From assembly GCA_041483675.1 (NCBI GenBank), contig JBGPGE010000005.1:16239-80238 (forward strand): a stretch of DNA of 64,000 bases, in the 5' to 3' direction. Below are positions 34,357 to 42,589 of the stretch, in pieces (position 1 is the first letter of the stretch; each line of letters starts with the position of its first letter). Both the position numbers and the translations under genes were made by a program. Under the pieces are notes generated by a model, which did not search any database, was not told the DNA's origin, and saw nothing but the letters and a program-made list of their open reading frames with translations. The stretch comes from 2-12-FULL-60-19 sp041483675 (GTDB lineage Bacteria > Desulfobacterota > Binatia > UBA9968).

Positions 34357-34376
34357 GGGCGACCGGCCGGTCGCCC
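34357..34376. repeat. Perfect 20-base palindrome
   Basis: GGGCGACCGG is followed directly by its reverse complement CCGGTCGCCC, then TTACAATTTT. It lies 23 bases after the diiron protein gene and may act as a bidirectional transcription end, though the T-run is poor. Confidence 0.55.
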
Positions 34377-34444
34377 TTACAATTTTCCTCCCTGCCGCCT
34401 TGCCGCTATGCACCCGCGCGGCTGATGTGGTAATCTATCCCTCC

Positions 34445-35302
34445 ATGACCCCCAGCCGATTGCGAGAGGCCGCCGCCACCGCTCTTCTCAGCCTCTCTAT
34501 CGCTGCGCTTTGTCTTTTCCCTTACTGCGCCTCTGCTCAGGAATTCTACCGCTGGGTAGATGAGAAAGGCGCCGTTCATTTCACCGACAATCTCTACTCG
34601 GTCCCGGAAAAATATCGGAGTCAGATAGAAAAGAGAAACTACGTACCGACCCCGGAGCCAACGGCGCCGGCCGCTCAGCAGGCAACACGGGGAGCGGAGC
34701 GGCCTCAGACCCGGCGCATCACGGTCCCCTTTAAGCGCGAGGGCAACCTGATCATTGTGGAAGGGTCCGTCAATCAGGCCGTCCCGGCGAGGTTTATCCT
34801 CGACACCGGCGCGGAGATATCCACCGTCCCGCGCTCCGTAGGCCAACAGTTAGGGATCGACCCGGACGCCGGCGTCCTGATCACGATAACGGGCATGGGC
34901 GGCTCCACCGACGTGCCGTTGGTCGAGATCAACAGCATCAGCGTGGGCGAGGCCCAGGTCAACAGTTTGGATGTGACCTTGAGCGACACGCCGCTGCCGG
35001 ACACGGGATTGCTCGGCGGCGATTTTCTCGCGGATTACAAGGTAAACATCCTGTACGAGGAAAATCAGGTGCTCCTGGAGCCGCAGGAGCGCCCGTACGG
35101 CGGTCACACATTCGAATGGTGGCAGAAAAAGTTCCGTCTCTTCCAGAGAATCAAACAGCGCTACGAAACCCTCGGCGGCGGCTCCGGCGCGGGCGGGATG
35201 AGCGAAATCGCCGCGAAGCAGTTGCGCGCCGTCGAGCGCAGGATCAACGATCTCGAAACCCGCGCCTCCCAAGCCGGCATTCCCCGCGAATATAGACAGT
35301 GA
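34445..35302 (+). CDS. Exported DUF4124 / retropepsin-like aspartic protease
   Basis: A signal peptide (LLSLSIAALCLFPYCASAQ) is followed by a DUF4124 segment (FYRWVDEKGAVHFTDNLYSVP, residues ~33-53). A clan AA aspartic protease domain follows with the active-site motif ILDTGAEIST and the second motif GLLGGDFLADYKVNILYEE. The C-terminus is a coiled-coil-like helix (LRAVERRINDLETRA). Such proteins probably act as periplasmic homodimeric proteases; targets are unknown. The ATG at 34445 is preferred to the upstream frame because it begins the signal peptide. Confidence 0.85.
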   Translation: MTPSRLREAAATALLSLSIAALCLFPYCASAQEFYRWVDEKGAVHFTDNLYSVPEKYRSQIEKRNYVPTPEPTAPAAQQATRGAERPQTRRITVPFKREGNLIIVEGSVNQAVPARFILDTGAEISTVPRSVGQQLGIDPDAGVLITITGMGGSTDVPLVEINSISVGEAQVNSLDVTLSDTPLPDTGLLGGDFLADYKVNILYEENQVLLEPQERPYGGHTFEWWQKKFRLFQRIKQRYETLGGGSGAGGMSEIAAKQLRAVERRINDLETRASQAGIPREYRQ

Positions 35303-35359
35303 TTGCCTCCTCCCTCTGTTGACTGTACAGACCCCGCCGGCCTATAGTTTTAGCTACCG

Positions 35360-35686
35360 ATGGAAAAACATATCCCGGTCGAGATCAATCACGTCAAAGC
35401 AGAGCGGCTGGTCCGCATCACCTGGGACGACGGCCATGTCGGCGACTACCCTTTGGAACACCTGCGCGGCTATTGCCCTTGCGCGCTCTGTCAGGGGCAC
35501 GATGCGGCCTTGGGCGCGAAATTCATCTCCGTTCCCGGCGTTGGCTTGCAGACCATCGCGCCGGTGGGAAACTACGCCGTCGAGTTCCACTGGCAGGACG
35601 GCCACAGCACTGGCATTTACAGCTATGACTACCTGCGCTCGCTGTGCCCATGCGCGGCCTGCGCGAGCGAGCAGGAAAGCGTGTAG
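35360..35686 (+). CDS. DUF971 domain protein
   Basis: The 108 residues show RLVRITWDDGHVGDYPLEHLRGYCPCALC and the C-terminal YSYDYLRSLCPCAAC. These Cys pairs (CPCALC, CPCAAC) are the metal-binding pattern of the DUF971 family, related to the N-terminal domain of gamma-butyrobetaine hydroxylase. Family members are often near iron-sulfur or molybdopterin genes. It ends 9 bases before the MobA-MoaD gene, whose SD overlaps its stop. Confidence 0.88.
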   Translation: MEKHIPVEINHVKAERLVRITWDDGHVGDYPLEHLRGYCPCALCQGHDAALGAKFISVPGVGLQTIAPVGNYAVEFHWQDGHSTGIYSYDYLRSLCPCAACASEQESV

Positions 35687-35695
35687 GAGCGTCGC

Positions 35696-36727
35696 GTGAA
35701 GGGCGCCGAAGCAAGGGATCGAGCTTCCGCCGTCATCCTCGCCGGCGGCAAAAGCTCGCGCATGGGGCGGCCCAAGGCTCTGCTCCCCTTCGACGGCGAG
35801 CCGTTGATCCGCCACCTCGTGCGGACGCTTGCGCCCCTGTTTGCCGAGGTCGTGGTTGTAGGCGGCGCGGGGGAAGAGTTTATTGAGTTAATGAGTTTAT
35901 TGCGTTCATTGGGTACCCAACCCAACCAACCCAACCAACTCAACAAACTCAATAAACTCAACGAACTCAATCAACCCAATAGACTCAATCAACCCAACAA
36001 ACCCAATATAACTCTGGTCCGCGATGAAATCGCCCACCAGGGACCGGTCGGCGGAATCTACTACGGCTTGCGCGAAGCCAAAGGTGAATTTGTTTTCCTG
36101 ACTTCGTGCGACGTTCCCTTCCTCAACCTGGGGTTGATCTCATATCTCATCTCCCAAATCCCCGACTACGACGTGGTTGTCCCCTACTGGCAGGAGCGCT
36201 TCCAGCCGCTCCATGCCGTGTACCGGAGGAGCGTGGCCCCGTTGCTAGGAAAACAGTTGGAACGAGGAGAGCTGCGCCCGATCTTTCTTTACGAAAAGGT
36301 GCGCACCCGCCGGGTCTCCGAAGACGAAATCCGGCGTTTCGATCCGGAAGGGTTGAGTTTTCTCAACATGAACACCCCGGAGGACTATGAAGCGGCGCTG
36401 AAACGCTGGCATCTCCCCACCTCCTCTGCTCCCCTGCTCCCCTGCGAGTCCCACTGCACCGTCGAGCTGTTCAGCGTCGCCCGCCTGCTGGCCAAGACCT
36501 CCCAAATCGACCTGGCCCTCCCGCGGGAAGCGACGCTCGCGGATGTGTTGGCGGCGCTCTCCGACCGGCTGCCTGTCCTCGTCGGACCGGTGATCGCGAC
36601 GGATAAGAAGAGTCTGACAAGCGGCAACGCCTGTAACATCAACGGCAAAACTTTCGTTCGAGACCCGAAGGCTCAAGTCCATCCGGGTGACAATATCTTT
36701 ATCATCTCCGCCGACGCGGGAGGCTAA
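35696..36727 (+). CDS. MobA-MoaD fusion: molybdenum cofactor guanylyltransferase with C-terminal sulfur-carrier domain
   Basis: Residues ~12-240 are MobA-like (SAVILAGGKSSRMGRPKALL nucleotide loop, TSCDVPFL), which attaches GMP to molybdopterin. Residues ~255-343 are MoaD/ThiS-like and end in the required Gly-Gly, read from codons that also form the SD of the next gene. MoaD donates sulfur to molybdopterin; I know of few such fusions. Residues ~60-105, between the two halves of the MobA domain, are a repeat: ten tripeptides of xPN/xLN form. Start is GTG with SD AGGAG. The AOR downstream is the likely cofactor client. Confidence 0.85.
   Translation: MKGAEARDRASAVILAGGKSSRMGRPKALLPFDGEPLIRHLVRTLAPLFAEVVVVGGAGEEFIELMSLLRSLGTQPNQPNQLNKLNKLNELNQPNRLNQPNKPNITLVRDEIAHQGPVGGIYYGLREAKGEFVFLTSCDVPFLNLGLISYLISQIPDYDVVVPYWQERFQPLHAVYRRSVAPLLGKQLERGELRPIFLYEKVRTRRVSEDEIRRFDPEGLSFLNMNTPEDYEAALKRWHLPTSSAPLLPCESHCTVELFSVARLLAKTSQIDLALPREATLADVLAALSDRLPVLVGPVIATDKKSLTSGNACNINGKTFVRDPKAQVHPGDNIFIISADAGG
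35876..36007. repeat. In-frame palindromic nonamer repeat inside mobA
   Basis: Ten consecutive 9-base units of the form NNACYCAAY run from 35918 to 36007. The sequence 35876-35913 is made of the reverse complement of the same unit (GAGTTTATT type). The two arms meet at the 12-base palindrome TTGGGTACCCAA (35909-35920). All of it is in frame. Confidence 0.85.
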
Positions 36728-36730
36728 GCG

Positions 36731-38530
36731 ATGCACGGGTTTCACGGCCGGTTGCTCCATATCGACCTGAGCGCCGAAACCTACGAGTGGCGCGCGCTCG
36801 AAGAGTCCCGCCTGCGCGCCTTTCTCGGCGGCATCGGCTTGGGGACCAGCCTGCTTTACGATTTGGCTCCCGCGGGCGTGGAGCCTTTCTCCCCGGCGAA
36901 TCCCCTCATTCTCACGAGCGCGCCGCTGGTCGGCACCGGGCTCACCACCACGGCGAAGTATGCCGTGGTAACGAAGTCTCCGTTGACCGGATTCATCGCC
37001 GACTCCCTCTCCTCCAGCTTTTTCGCCCTTGAATTGAAACGGATCGGCGCGGACGCGGTGGTGATTACCGGCCGGTCGCCTCACCCGACCTATCTTTTCA
37101 TCCGCGATAAACAAGTAGAATTCCACCGCGCGGATCATCTATGGGGAAAGAGTCCGAAAGAGACCGAATCGTCGCTCCGGTCGGAGCTTGGCGATCCGGG
37201 AGTTCGCGTCGCCGCCATCGGCCAGGCCGGGGAGAACCGCGTGCGCTTCGCCACGATCAGCAACGAAGGGCGCCACGCCGGACGGGGCGGGGTCGGCGCC
37301 GTGATGGGGTCGAAGAACCTGAAAGCGATCGCCGCGCGCGGAAGCTCGGTGGCGACCGTGGCCGATCCACAGGGCATCGAGGCGATCGCCGAAACGATGC
37401 GGGCGCGAAGCCTCGGCACGATGACCGCCAAATACCGCGAGATCGGCACCGTGGCGAACCTCGCCGTCTTTAATCGCCTTGGGACTTTGCCCACGCGCAA
37501 CTTCCAGCAATCGACCTTCGACGACGCGGAGGAACTGACCGGCGAGAGTCTCGTCGAGAACAACTTCAGCCGGAGGTACGGCTGCGCTTCGTGCACCATC
37601 CGCTGCGAGCATCTGTTTAAATCCCTGGCGGGGGAAGAGCAGCGGCTCGAATACGAGACGCTCTTCGCCCTCGGCCCGCTCTGCGGCATTCGAGACTCCA
37701 CTACCGTTCTCGAAGCCGCGCGCCTGTGCGATCTCTACGGCCTCGACACGATCAGCGCGGGCGGAACCATCGCCTGGGCGATGGAGTGCGCCGCCAAAGG
37801 ACTTCTCCCCGAGGCCTCCGGCCTCGGACTGAATTTCGGCAATACGGATGCTGTCATGAAAATCATTCCGGCGATCGCTCAGCGAAGCGGTCTCGGCGGG
37901 TTGCTGGCTGAAGGCTCGAAACGAGCTGCGGCCCGAATCGGCGGTGAGACTGCCGAGTGGGCGATGCACGTCAAAGGGCTTGAGCTGCCGGGCTACGAGC
38001 CGCGCAGCTTGAAGACGATGGCGCTCGGACTTGCCGTAAGCCCGCGCGGCGCCTGCCACAACCGCTCCGGCGCTTACGAGGCGGACTTCTCCGGCGAAGT
38101 GGATCGACTGAAGACAGACGGGCGGCGCGGCATGCTGGTTGCCGCGTCGGAAGATTTTTCCGCCGTGCTGGATTCGTTGATCGTATGCAAGTTCCTGCGC
38201 AAGTGCTTCACCGATTTTTACGCCGAAGCCGGGGAGCTAATGAGTAAAGTCACCGGCTGGAGTTATTCCGCCGACGAGCTGAGACGAGCCGGCGAGCGGA
38301 TCCACACGCTCAAAAAGCTGTTTAACGTCCGCGAAGGCTGGAGATCGAACGACGACTGGCTCCCACCGCGCCTGTTGAAAGAGGCCCTTCCGACGGGCGT
38401 CGCTGAAGGCGTCAGTCTCTCGCCCGATGAGCTGCGCGACATGCTTCAGAGTTACTATAGAGCCAGAGGATGGGACGAGAACGGATTCATCCCCGAGAAT
38501 AAGCTGAAGGAACTCGGGATTTCAGCGTGA
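36731..38530 (+). CDS. Aldehyde:ferredoxin oxidoreductase family protein
   Basis: The 599-residue protein has the AOR order: an N-terminal cofactor-binding half (LHIDLSAETYEW, GGIGLGTSLLYD, SNEGRHAGRGGVGAVMGSKNLKAI) and C-x2-C-x3-C in CASCTIRC (285-292), with a further Cys near 485 for the [4Fe-4S] cluster. AORs use a bis-pterin tungsten or molybdenum site to oxidise aldehydes to acids with ferredoxin. The gene starts 3 bases after mobA-moaD, which supplies part of its cofactor. Natural substrate and metal are undetermined. Confidence 0.93.
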   Translation: MHGFHGRLLHIDLSAETYEWRALEESRLRAFLGGIGLGTSLLYDLAPAGVEPFSPANPLILTSAPLVGTGLTTTAKYAVVTKSPLTGFIADSLSSSFFALELKRIGADAVVITGRSPHPTYLFIRDKQVEFHRADHLWGKSPKETESSLRSELGDPGVRVAAIGQAGENRVRFATISNEGRHAGRGGVGAVMGSKNLKAIAARGSSVATVADPQGIEAIAETMRARSLGTMTAKYREIGTVANLAVFNRLGTLPTRNFQQSTFDDAEELTGESLVENNFSRRYGCASCTIRCEHLFKSLAGEEQRLEYETLFALGPLCGIRDSTTVLEAARLCDLYGLDTISAGGTIAWAMECAAKGLLPEASGLGLNFGNTDAVMKIIPAIAQRSGLGGLLAEGSKRAAARIGGETAEWAMHVKGLELPGYEPRSLKTMALGLAVSPRGACHNRSGAYEADFSGEVDRLKTDGRRGMLVAASEDFSAVLDSLIVCKFLRKCFTDFYAEAGELMSKVTGWSYSADELRRAGERIHTLKKLFNVREGWRSNDDWLPPRLLKEALPTGVAEGVSLSPDELRDMLQSYYRARGWDENGFIPENKLKELGISA

Positions 38531-38559
38531 CGAGCGCTTGGGGTTGGGCGTTGAGAGCA

Positions 38560-38661
38560 ATGCAAAATGAAAAGTGCAAAATGCAAAAATCAAAATTGAG
38601 GCCGAGATCCCGGTCCGGACATTTTTCATTTTTCAATTTGCACTTTGATTTTTGCACTTTT
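38560..38661. repeat. AT-rich palindromic tandem-repeat element
   Basis: The left arm (38562-38599) is made of AAATGCAAAA/AAGTGCAAAA-type units. The right arm (38621-38661) has the complement, TTTTTCATTTTTCAATTTGC and so on. It lies between the AOR gene and a small downstream gene, with a GC-rich centre. Confidence 0.65.
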
Positions 38662-38680
38662 CCGACCATGGAGGAAAGCC

Positions 38681-38863
38681 ATGCCGACCGATGAGACCCG
38701 CCGCGTGCTGAAAGTTTTCGGCGTCGCCGTGACCGCCTACGAAGACGCCGTAGACAAGGGCGCTGCGGCGGATGAACTAAAGAAAGCGGAGGCTGAAGTC
38801 AACGTTCGTCTGCGCGAGGTCAGCGCGCTCATCGACCGCCTAAGGGCGAAGAAGAATGGATAA
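38681..38863 (+). CDS. Small helical protein (60 residues), unknown
   Basis: A strong GGAGG SD precedes the ATG. The product is a single charged alpha-helical protein with coiled-coil features (AYEDAVDKGAAADELKKAEA, LREVSALIDRLRAKKNG). It has no membrane segment and no recognised family. It is downstream of the AOR gene and separated by a palindromic repeat. Confidence 0.6.
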   Translation: MPTDETRRVLKVFGVAVTAYEDAVDKGAAADELKKAEAEVNVRLREVSALIDRLRAKKNG

Positions 38864-38917
38864 ACTCCGCTACCACCACGGCGCACGCCAACCGGAGCCC
38901 CAATCGTCTCAATCAAG

Positions 38918-39035
38918 TTATATCGAACACGGGGTTTGAATCCCCGTGTTCGACCAAAGGGGAGAGCTGCCGCTTCTCCCCTTTGGAAACCCCATCGGCT
39001 TTGTACCCGCCTCAAGAGGCTGGGTTTGCATTGAA
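38918..39035. repeat. Triple-hairpin interspersed repeat, copy B
   Basis: The second copy of the element at 10684-10799, same orientation, with the same three successive stems (CGAACACGGG/CCCGTGTTCG, CCAAAGGGGAGAG/CTCCCCTTTGG, and a CCCGCCTC/GAGGCTGGG pair with one extra base). The stop codon of the glycosyltransferase gene begins directly at its right edge. Confidence 0.75.
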
Positions 39036-40637
39036 TCAAAAGCCGGGTTGACGCGGGACCTGCGGCCCGTGCAGACAATAATCCAACCGGTCGCCCACCG
39101 CCGTCTCTCTGAGAGACAAACCGCCCGCGCTGGTTGACGCCAGCCTCACGGGATCGCTCAAATCATAGAGGTAGACGTACCCCTTCGACTCGGTGCTGGC
39201 AGATCGCTGCGGAGAAATCGGGATAGTTTCGCGGCGCGTCCCGATGCTGTCCAGGTACCGCACGATCTCTTCGCTGTCGCCTCGCCTGCCAGGACTGTGT
39301 AAGAACAAAAACCAGACACGCGGCCGGCCGCGAAAACGGTCGATCTCTTCCAGATAGCGGCGGGTCTGTCCCAAATGGCATCCTCCGACAACGTAGTCGT
39401 CGGAAGTCAGGCCGTACCTCGGACCATAAAAACTTACGGCCTGCCAGACGCGGTAGTAAATATAGAGGCCGTCGCCCGAGCGACGGTGGCTCTGTAAGTA
39501 GGACAGCGCCGGCCGGGTCTCTTCGATCCGGTAGACCGGCGGGCTTTCTACTATCGCGAGCGCCGGAGCGACAATCGCCGCCGCGAGCGCGACGCCGCGG
39601 GCATAAAACCACCGTGCCGGAATAAGCCGTCTGATCCGATCGGCGCCCTCGGCAACGGCAAGCAGGAAAGATGGCAGAAGAAATAATATCACCCGCCCGT
39701 CAAAGGGATAGAGGCGCATCGCGCTCGCCGCGAGCGTGACCGCCGCCGGCGCCGCCAGCAGAAAGGCGAGATCTCTTTGACGCCGCCACAGCGTCACGCC
39801 CCCGACCGCCATGAGGGCGACGTATAGGACGGGCCAGGGGTACCAGAGCGCCTGGTAGCCGAACATCCTGTTCAGTTGCCGCCCGACCCACAGCGCATCG
39901 ATTAGGCTGCCGGGAGGCAGTGGCATAAATCCCGCCTGCCAGGAACGCTCGAAGAACATCCGGGTTTCCGGGCTAATGCTTTGATGTCCCTCCAGAACAG
40001 CCGTTGCGCTACCGACTGCCCAGAGCAGGACCACAGACATGAGTATGCGAAGCCGCCGCCAATCCCGATCGATCGATGCGCCGGCGACAAGCGCCGCGCC
40101 GAGACCGGTTAAGACGAGCACGGCCGCGTGTGAGAAGAACGGCGTGACTGCGCCGGCCGCGCCGATGATCCAGCCGTGACGCCTTTCCGTGCCGTCCCGC
40201 AGTTTCAGCGCGAGCCAAAGGAGAAACAGCGCGGCCGCCACGTCGACCGAGTACGGCTTGACCAGAGCCGAATACCAGATCAGCGGAATCCCGAGCGCGA
40301 ACGACGCCAAGGAGAGAGCCGCAGCGCCCGGCGACAGGATGCGCTCCGCAACCTTCCGAAAGAGGAGCACCGCCGCGATTCCGCCGAGGAGCGGGAAGAG
40401 TCTCAGCGCATAGCCGCTCGGGCCCAGCGCGGCGACCGCGAGCTTTTCGACGAGCAAAAAGCCGCGCGGCGCAATCTGGTCGTAGTCGAGCGGCTCGAAC
40501 AGCAGACGGCCCAGCGGCCGATCCACGATATTCCGCGCCAGGGCGAGCTCGTCGAGCCACAACGACGCGTCGCCCGCGTACTGCCACAGCCGGAGCGCAA
40601 CACCTGTGACGGTGAGAGAGAGAAAAAGCCACCGCAT
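39036..40637 (-). CDS. GT-C fold membrane glycosyltransferase (GT39/PMT-like)
   Basis: The 533 residues have about 10-12 hydrophobic segments. The first periplasmic loop carries a conserved acidic pair (SLWLDELALARNI, residues ~26-38), which in GT-C enzymes (ArnT/PMT) is catalytic. The C-terminal ~140 residues form a soluble domain. It probably transfers a sugar from a polyprenyl phosphate donor to a lipid or protein acceptor; the acceptor is not evident. The divergent TPR gene begins 79 bases away. Confidence 0.85.
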   Translation of the reverse strand: MRWLFLSLTVTGVALRLWQYAGDASLWLDELALARNIVDRPLGRLLFEPLDYDQIAPRGFLLVEKLAVAALGPSGYALRLFPLLGGIAAVLLFRKVAERILSPGAAALSLASFALGIPLIWYSALVKPYSVDVAAALFLLWLALKLRDGTERRHGWIIGAAGAVTPFFSHAAVLVLTGLGAALVAGASIDRDWRRLRILMSVVLLWAVGSATAVLEGHQSISPETRMFFERSWQAGFMPLPPGSLIDALWVGRQLNRMFGYQALWYPWPVLYVALMAVGGVTLWRRQRDLAFLLAAPAAVTLAASAMRLYPFDGRVILFLLPSFLLAVAEGADRIRRLIPARWFYARGVALAAAIVAPALAIVESPPVYRIEETRPALSYLQSHRRSGDGLYIYYRVWQAVSFYGPRYGLTSDDYVVGGCHLGQTRRYLEEIDRFRGRPRVWFLFLHSPGRRGDSEEIVRYLDSIGTRRETIPISPQRSASTESKGYVYLYDLSDPVRLASTSAGGLSLRETAVGDRLDYCLHGPQVPRQPGF

Positions 40638-40716
40638 GGGCGGGTTTCATATCGGGTGAGACTTTTTCTGTCAACCTATTGCTCGAATCGTTATCCTTTG
40701 TAAGAATACCTCGCTT

Positions 40717-41472
40717 ATGGGCGAGTCGCAGTTCCTCGACGGTTTTCGCGCGCTGCAAGAAGGGAGATTGGCGGAGGCGATTGCGGCGTTTGAGGATGTT
40801 CTCAAAGAGCAGCCCGATTTCGCGGAGGCGCACTATAACCTGGGCAACGCGCGCGTCGGCCTTAAACACTACGAGGGCGCGGTGGAAGCTTACGAACAAG
40901 CGATTCGGCTCAAGCCCGGCGTTGCCGAGGCGCACACCAATCTCGGCTTTGCCTACGCTAGACTTGGGCTGCACGACCGCGCCCTTGCAGCGTACGGCGA
41001 CGCGATTCGCGCGCGGCCCGACTTTGCCGAGGCCTATTTTCAAATCGGCACGCTCCACTTGGAGCACGGCCGCTTCGACGAAGCCGTCGAGCCGCTGCAG
41101 CAGGCGATCCACTGCGACCATGCTTGCGGCAAGGCCTACACCGCTCTCGGCCACGCCTACCTACGATTGGGAGCGCACAGGGAAGCGATCGAAGTGTTGA
41201 AAGACGCGCTTCGAGTCCTGCCGGAAGACGCCGAGTCGCACTTTCACCTCGGCATGGCTTTGTATCAGATGGAAAACTACGTCGAGGCCTGCAACGTGCT
41301 CCACTGCTTCGTTCATCTCGACCCGCAGAACCCCAACGGCCACTTCAACCTCGCCCTGGCGCATCTCGCCTTGGGAAACGTGAAAGACGCAGCGGCGCAG
41401 CATAAAGTTCTGCTCGCCCTCGACGCCTCTCTCGCCGATGAACTGCAACGCGAAATCGCACGGCCGCGGTGA
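40717..41472 (+). CDS. TPR repeat protein
   Basis: The 251 residues consist of about seven 34-residue tetratricopeptide repeats (for example AEAHYNLGNARVGLKHYEGA, AEAHTNLGFAYARLGLHDRA, AESHFHLGMALYQMENYVEA). No signal peptide is seen. TPR proteins are adaptors. It is followed after 36 bases by the radical SAM gene, so a role in the same surface-polysaccharide or modification operon is possible. Confidence 0.92.
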   Translation: MGESQFLDGFRALQEGRLAEAIAAFEDVLKEQPDFAEAHYNLGNARVGLKHYEGAVEAYEQAIRLKPGVAEAHTNLGFAYARLGLHDRALAAYGDAIRARPDFAEAYFQIGTLHLEHGRFDEAVEPLQQAIHCDHACGKAYTALGHAYLRLGAHREAIEVLKDALRVLPEDAESHFHLGMALYQMENYVEACNVLHCFVHLDPQNPNGHFNLALAHLALGNVKDAAAQHKVLLALDASLADELQREIARPR

Positions 41473-41508
41473 CGCTGGGCGCGAGTTTCGCACAGGTCGA
41501 AAGACACC

Positions 41509-42573
41509 GTGCTTAAACCCAAACATATCCGGCTCGAAGCGTCGTCGTTCTGCCAGTTGAGATGTCCCTCTTGCCCGACCACCAGCAAGGCCATCCATCC
41601 GGCCGTCGGCAGCGGGTTCTTGAAACTGGACGACTTTCAAAGATTGCTTGACGCGAATCCGTGGATTCGCGCGGTCGAGCTGTCCAATTACGGAGAGATG
41701 TTTCTCAATCCCGACCTCTCGAATATCATCAAGGAAGCATCCAAGCGGGACGTCAGGCTTCACGCCGATAACGGCGTCAATCTCAATCACGTCAAAGAAG
41801 GCGTGCTGGAAGACCTGGTTAGATACCGACTTCACAGCATGACCTGCTCGATCGATGGTGCAAGCAACGAGACCTATAAAAGGTATCGCGTCAGAGGGAA
41901 CTTCGAATCGGTGATCGAGAATATCGAGAAGATCAATCAGCTTAAAAAACAGTATCGATCCAGCTACCCCATCCTGGCGTGGCAGTTTGTCGTCTTTGGA
42001 CACAACGAGCATGAGATTCCGTCGGCCAGAGAACTCGCCACGCGATTGAACATGGAGTTTCGTCCCAAGCTCTCATGGGACATGGACTTTTCCCCGGTGC
42101 GCGACCGGGATATTGTCATCACGCAACTGGGCCTTGGCGTTGCCACACGAAAAGAATACAGAGAACGATACCGGGTCGACTACATGCAGGGGATCTGCCA
42201 CCAGCTCTGGGACCAACCGCAGATCAACTGGGACGGCAAGCTATTGGGATGCTGCCGGAATTTCTGGGGCGATTTCGGAGGCAACGCGTTCAAGGACGGC
42301 CTCCTGAACAGCCTCAACAATGAAAAAATACAATATGCCAGGGAGATGCTGTCTGGTAAGCGGGCGGCCAGGGCCGATATTCCCTGTACGACGTGTGAAA
42401 TTTATTTGGGCATGGAAGCGGACCAAAGGTGGCTAAAGAGAGGCTGGGTGTGGCGGCTCGCCCGCGTCGCCAGGATGTGTGGTCGGCTTTGCAAAGCGAT
42501 CCTTCGCGACATCTCCCGCCTCCTACCATTCCGCGCGGCGATCGGCCGGAAGTTCCCGACTATGAGACACTAA
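41509..42573 (+). CDS. Radical SAM protein with SPASM-like C-terminal cysteines
   Basis: The [4Fe-4S] SAM motif is C15-x3-C19-x2-C22 (CQLRCPSC). ELSNYGEMFLNPDL forms the GGE-equivalent region and MTCSIDGASNETYKRYRV a conserved barrel segment. C-terminal cysteines (CHQLW, GCCRNFW, CTTCEIYLG) suggest an auxiliary cluster. Start is GTG at 41509. The neighbours are a TPR protein and a GT2 enzyme. Substrate is unknown. Confidence 0.9.
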   Translation: MLKPKHIRLEASSFCQLRCPSCPTTSKAIHPAVGSGFLKLDDFQRLLDANPWIRAVELSNYGEMFLNPDLSNIIKEASKRDVRLHADNGVNLNHVKEGVLEDLVRYRLHSMTCSIDGASNETYKRYRVRGNFESVIENIEKINQLKKQYRSSYPILAWQFVVFGHNEHEIPSARELATRLNMEFRPKLSWDMDFSPVRDRDIVITQLGLGVATRKEYRERYRVDYMQGICHQLWDQPQINWDGKLLGCCRNFWGDFGGNAFKDGLLNSLNNEKIQYAREMLSGKRAARADIPCTTCEIYLGMEADQRWLKRGWVWRLARVARMCGRLCKAILRDISRLLPFRAAIGRKFPTMRH

Positions 42574-42589
42574 GCGGAGAAGTCAGCCC

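Noticed and set aside
34357..34376. Strong intrinsic terminator after the diiron protein gene
   Set aside because: The stem is perfect but there is no continuous T-run, so it is listed only as a palindrome.
35918..36007. CRISPR array
   Set aside because: The units are 9 bases with no spacers and are translated in frame within mobA.
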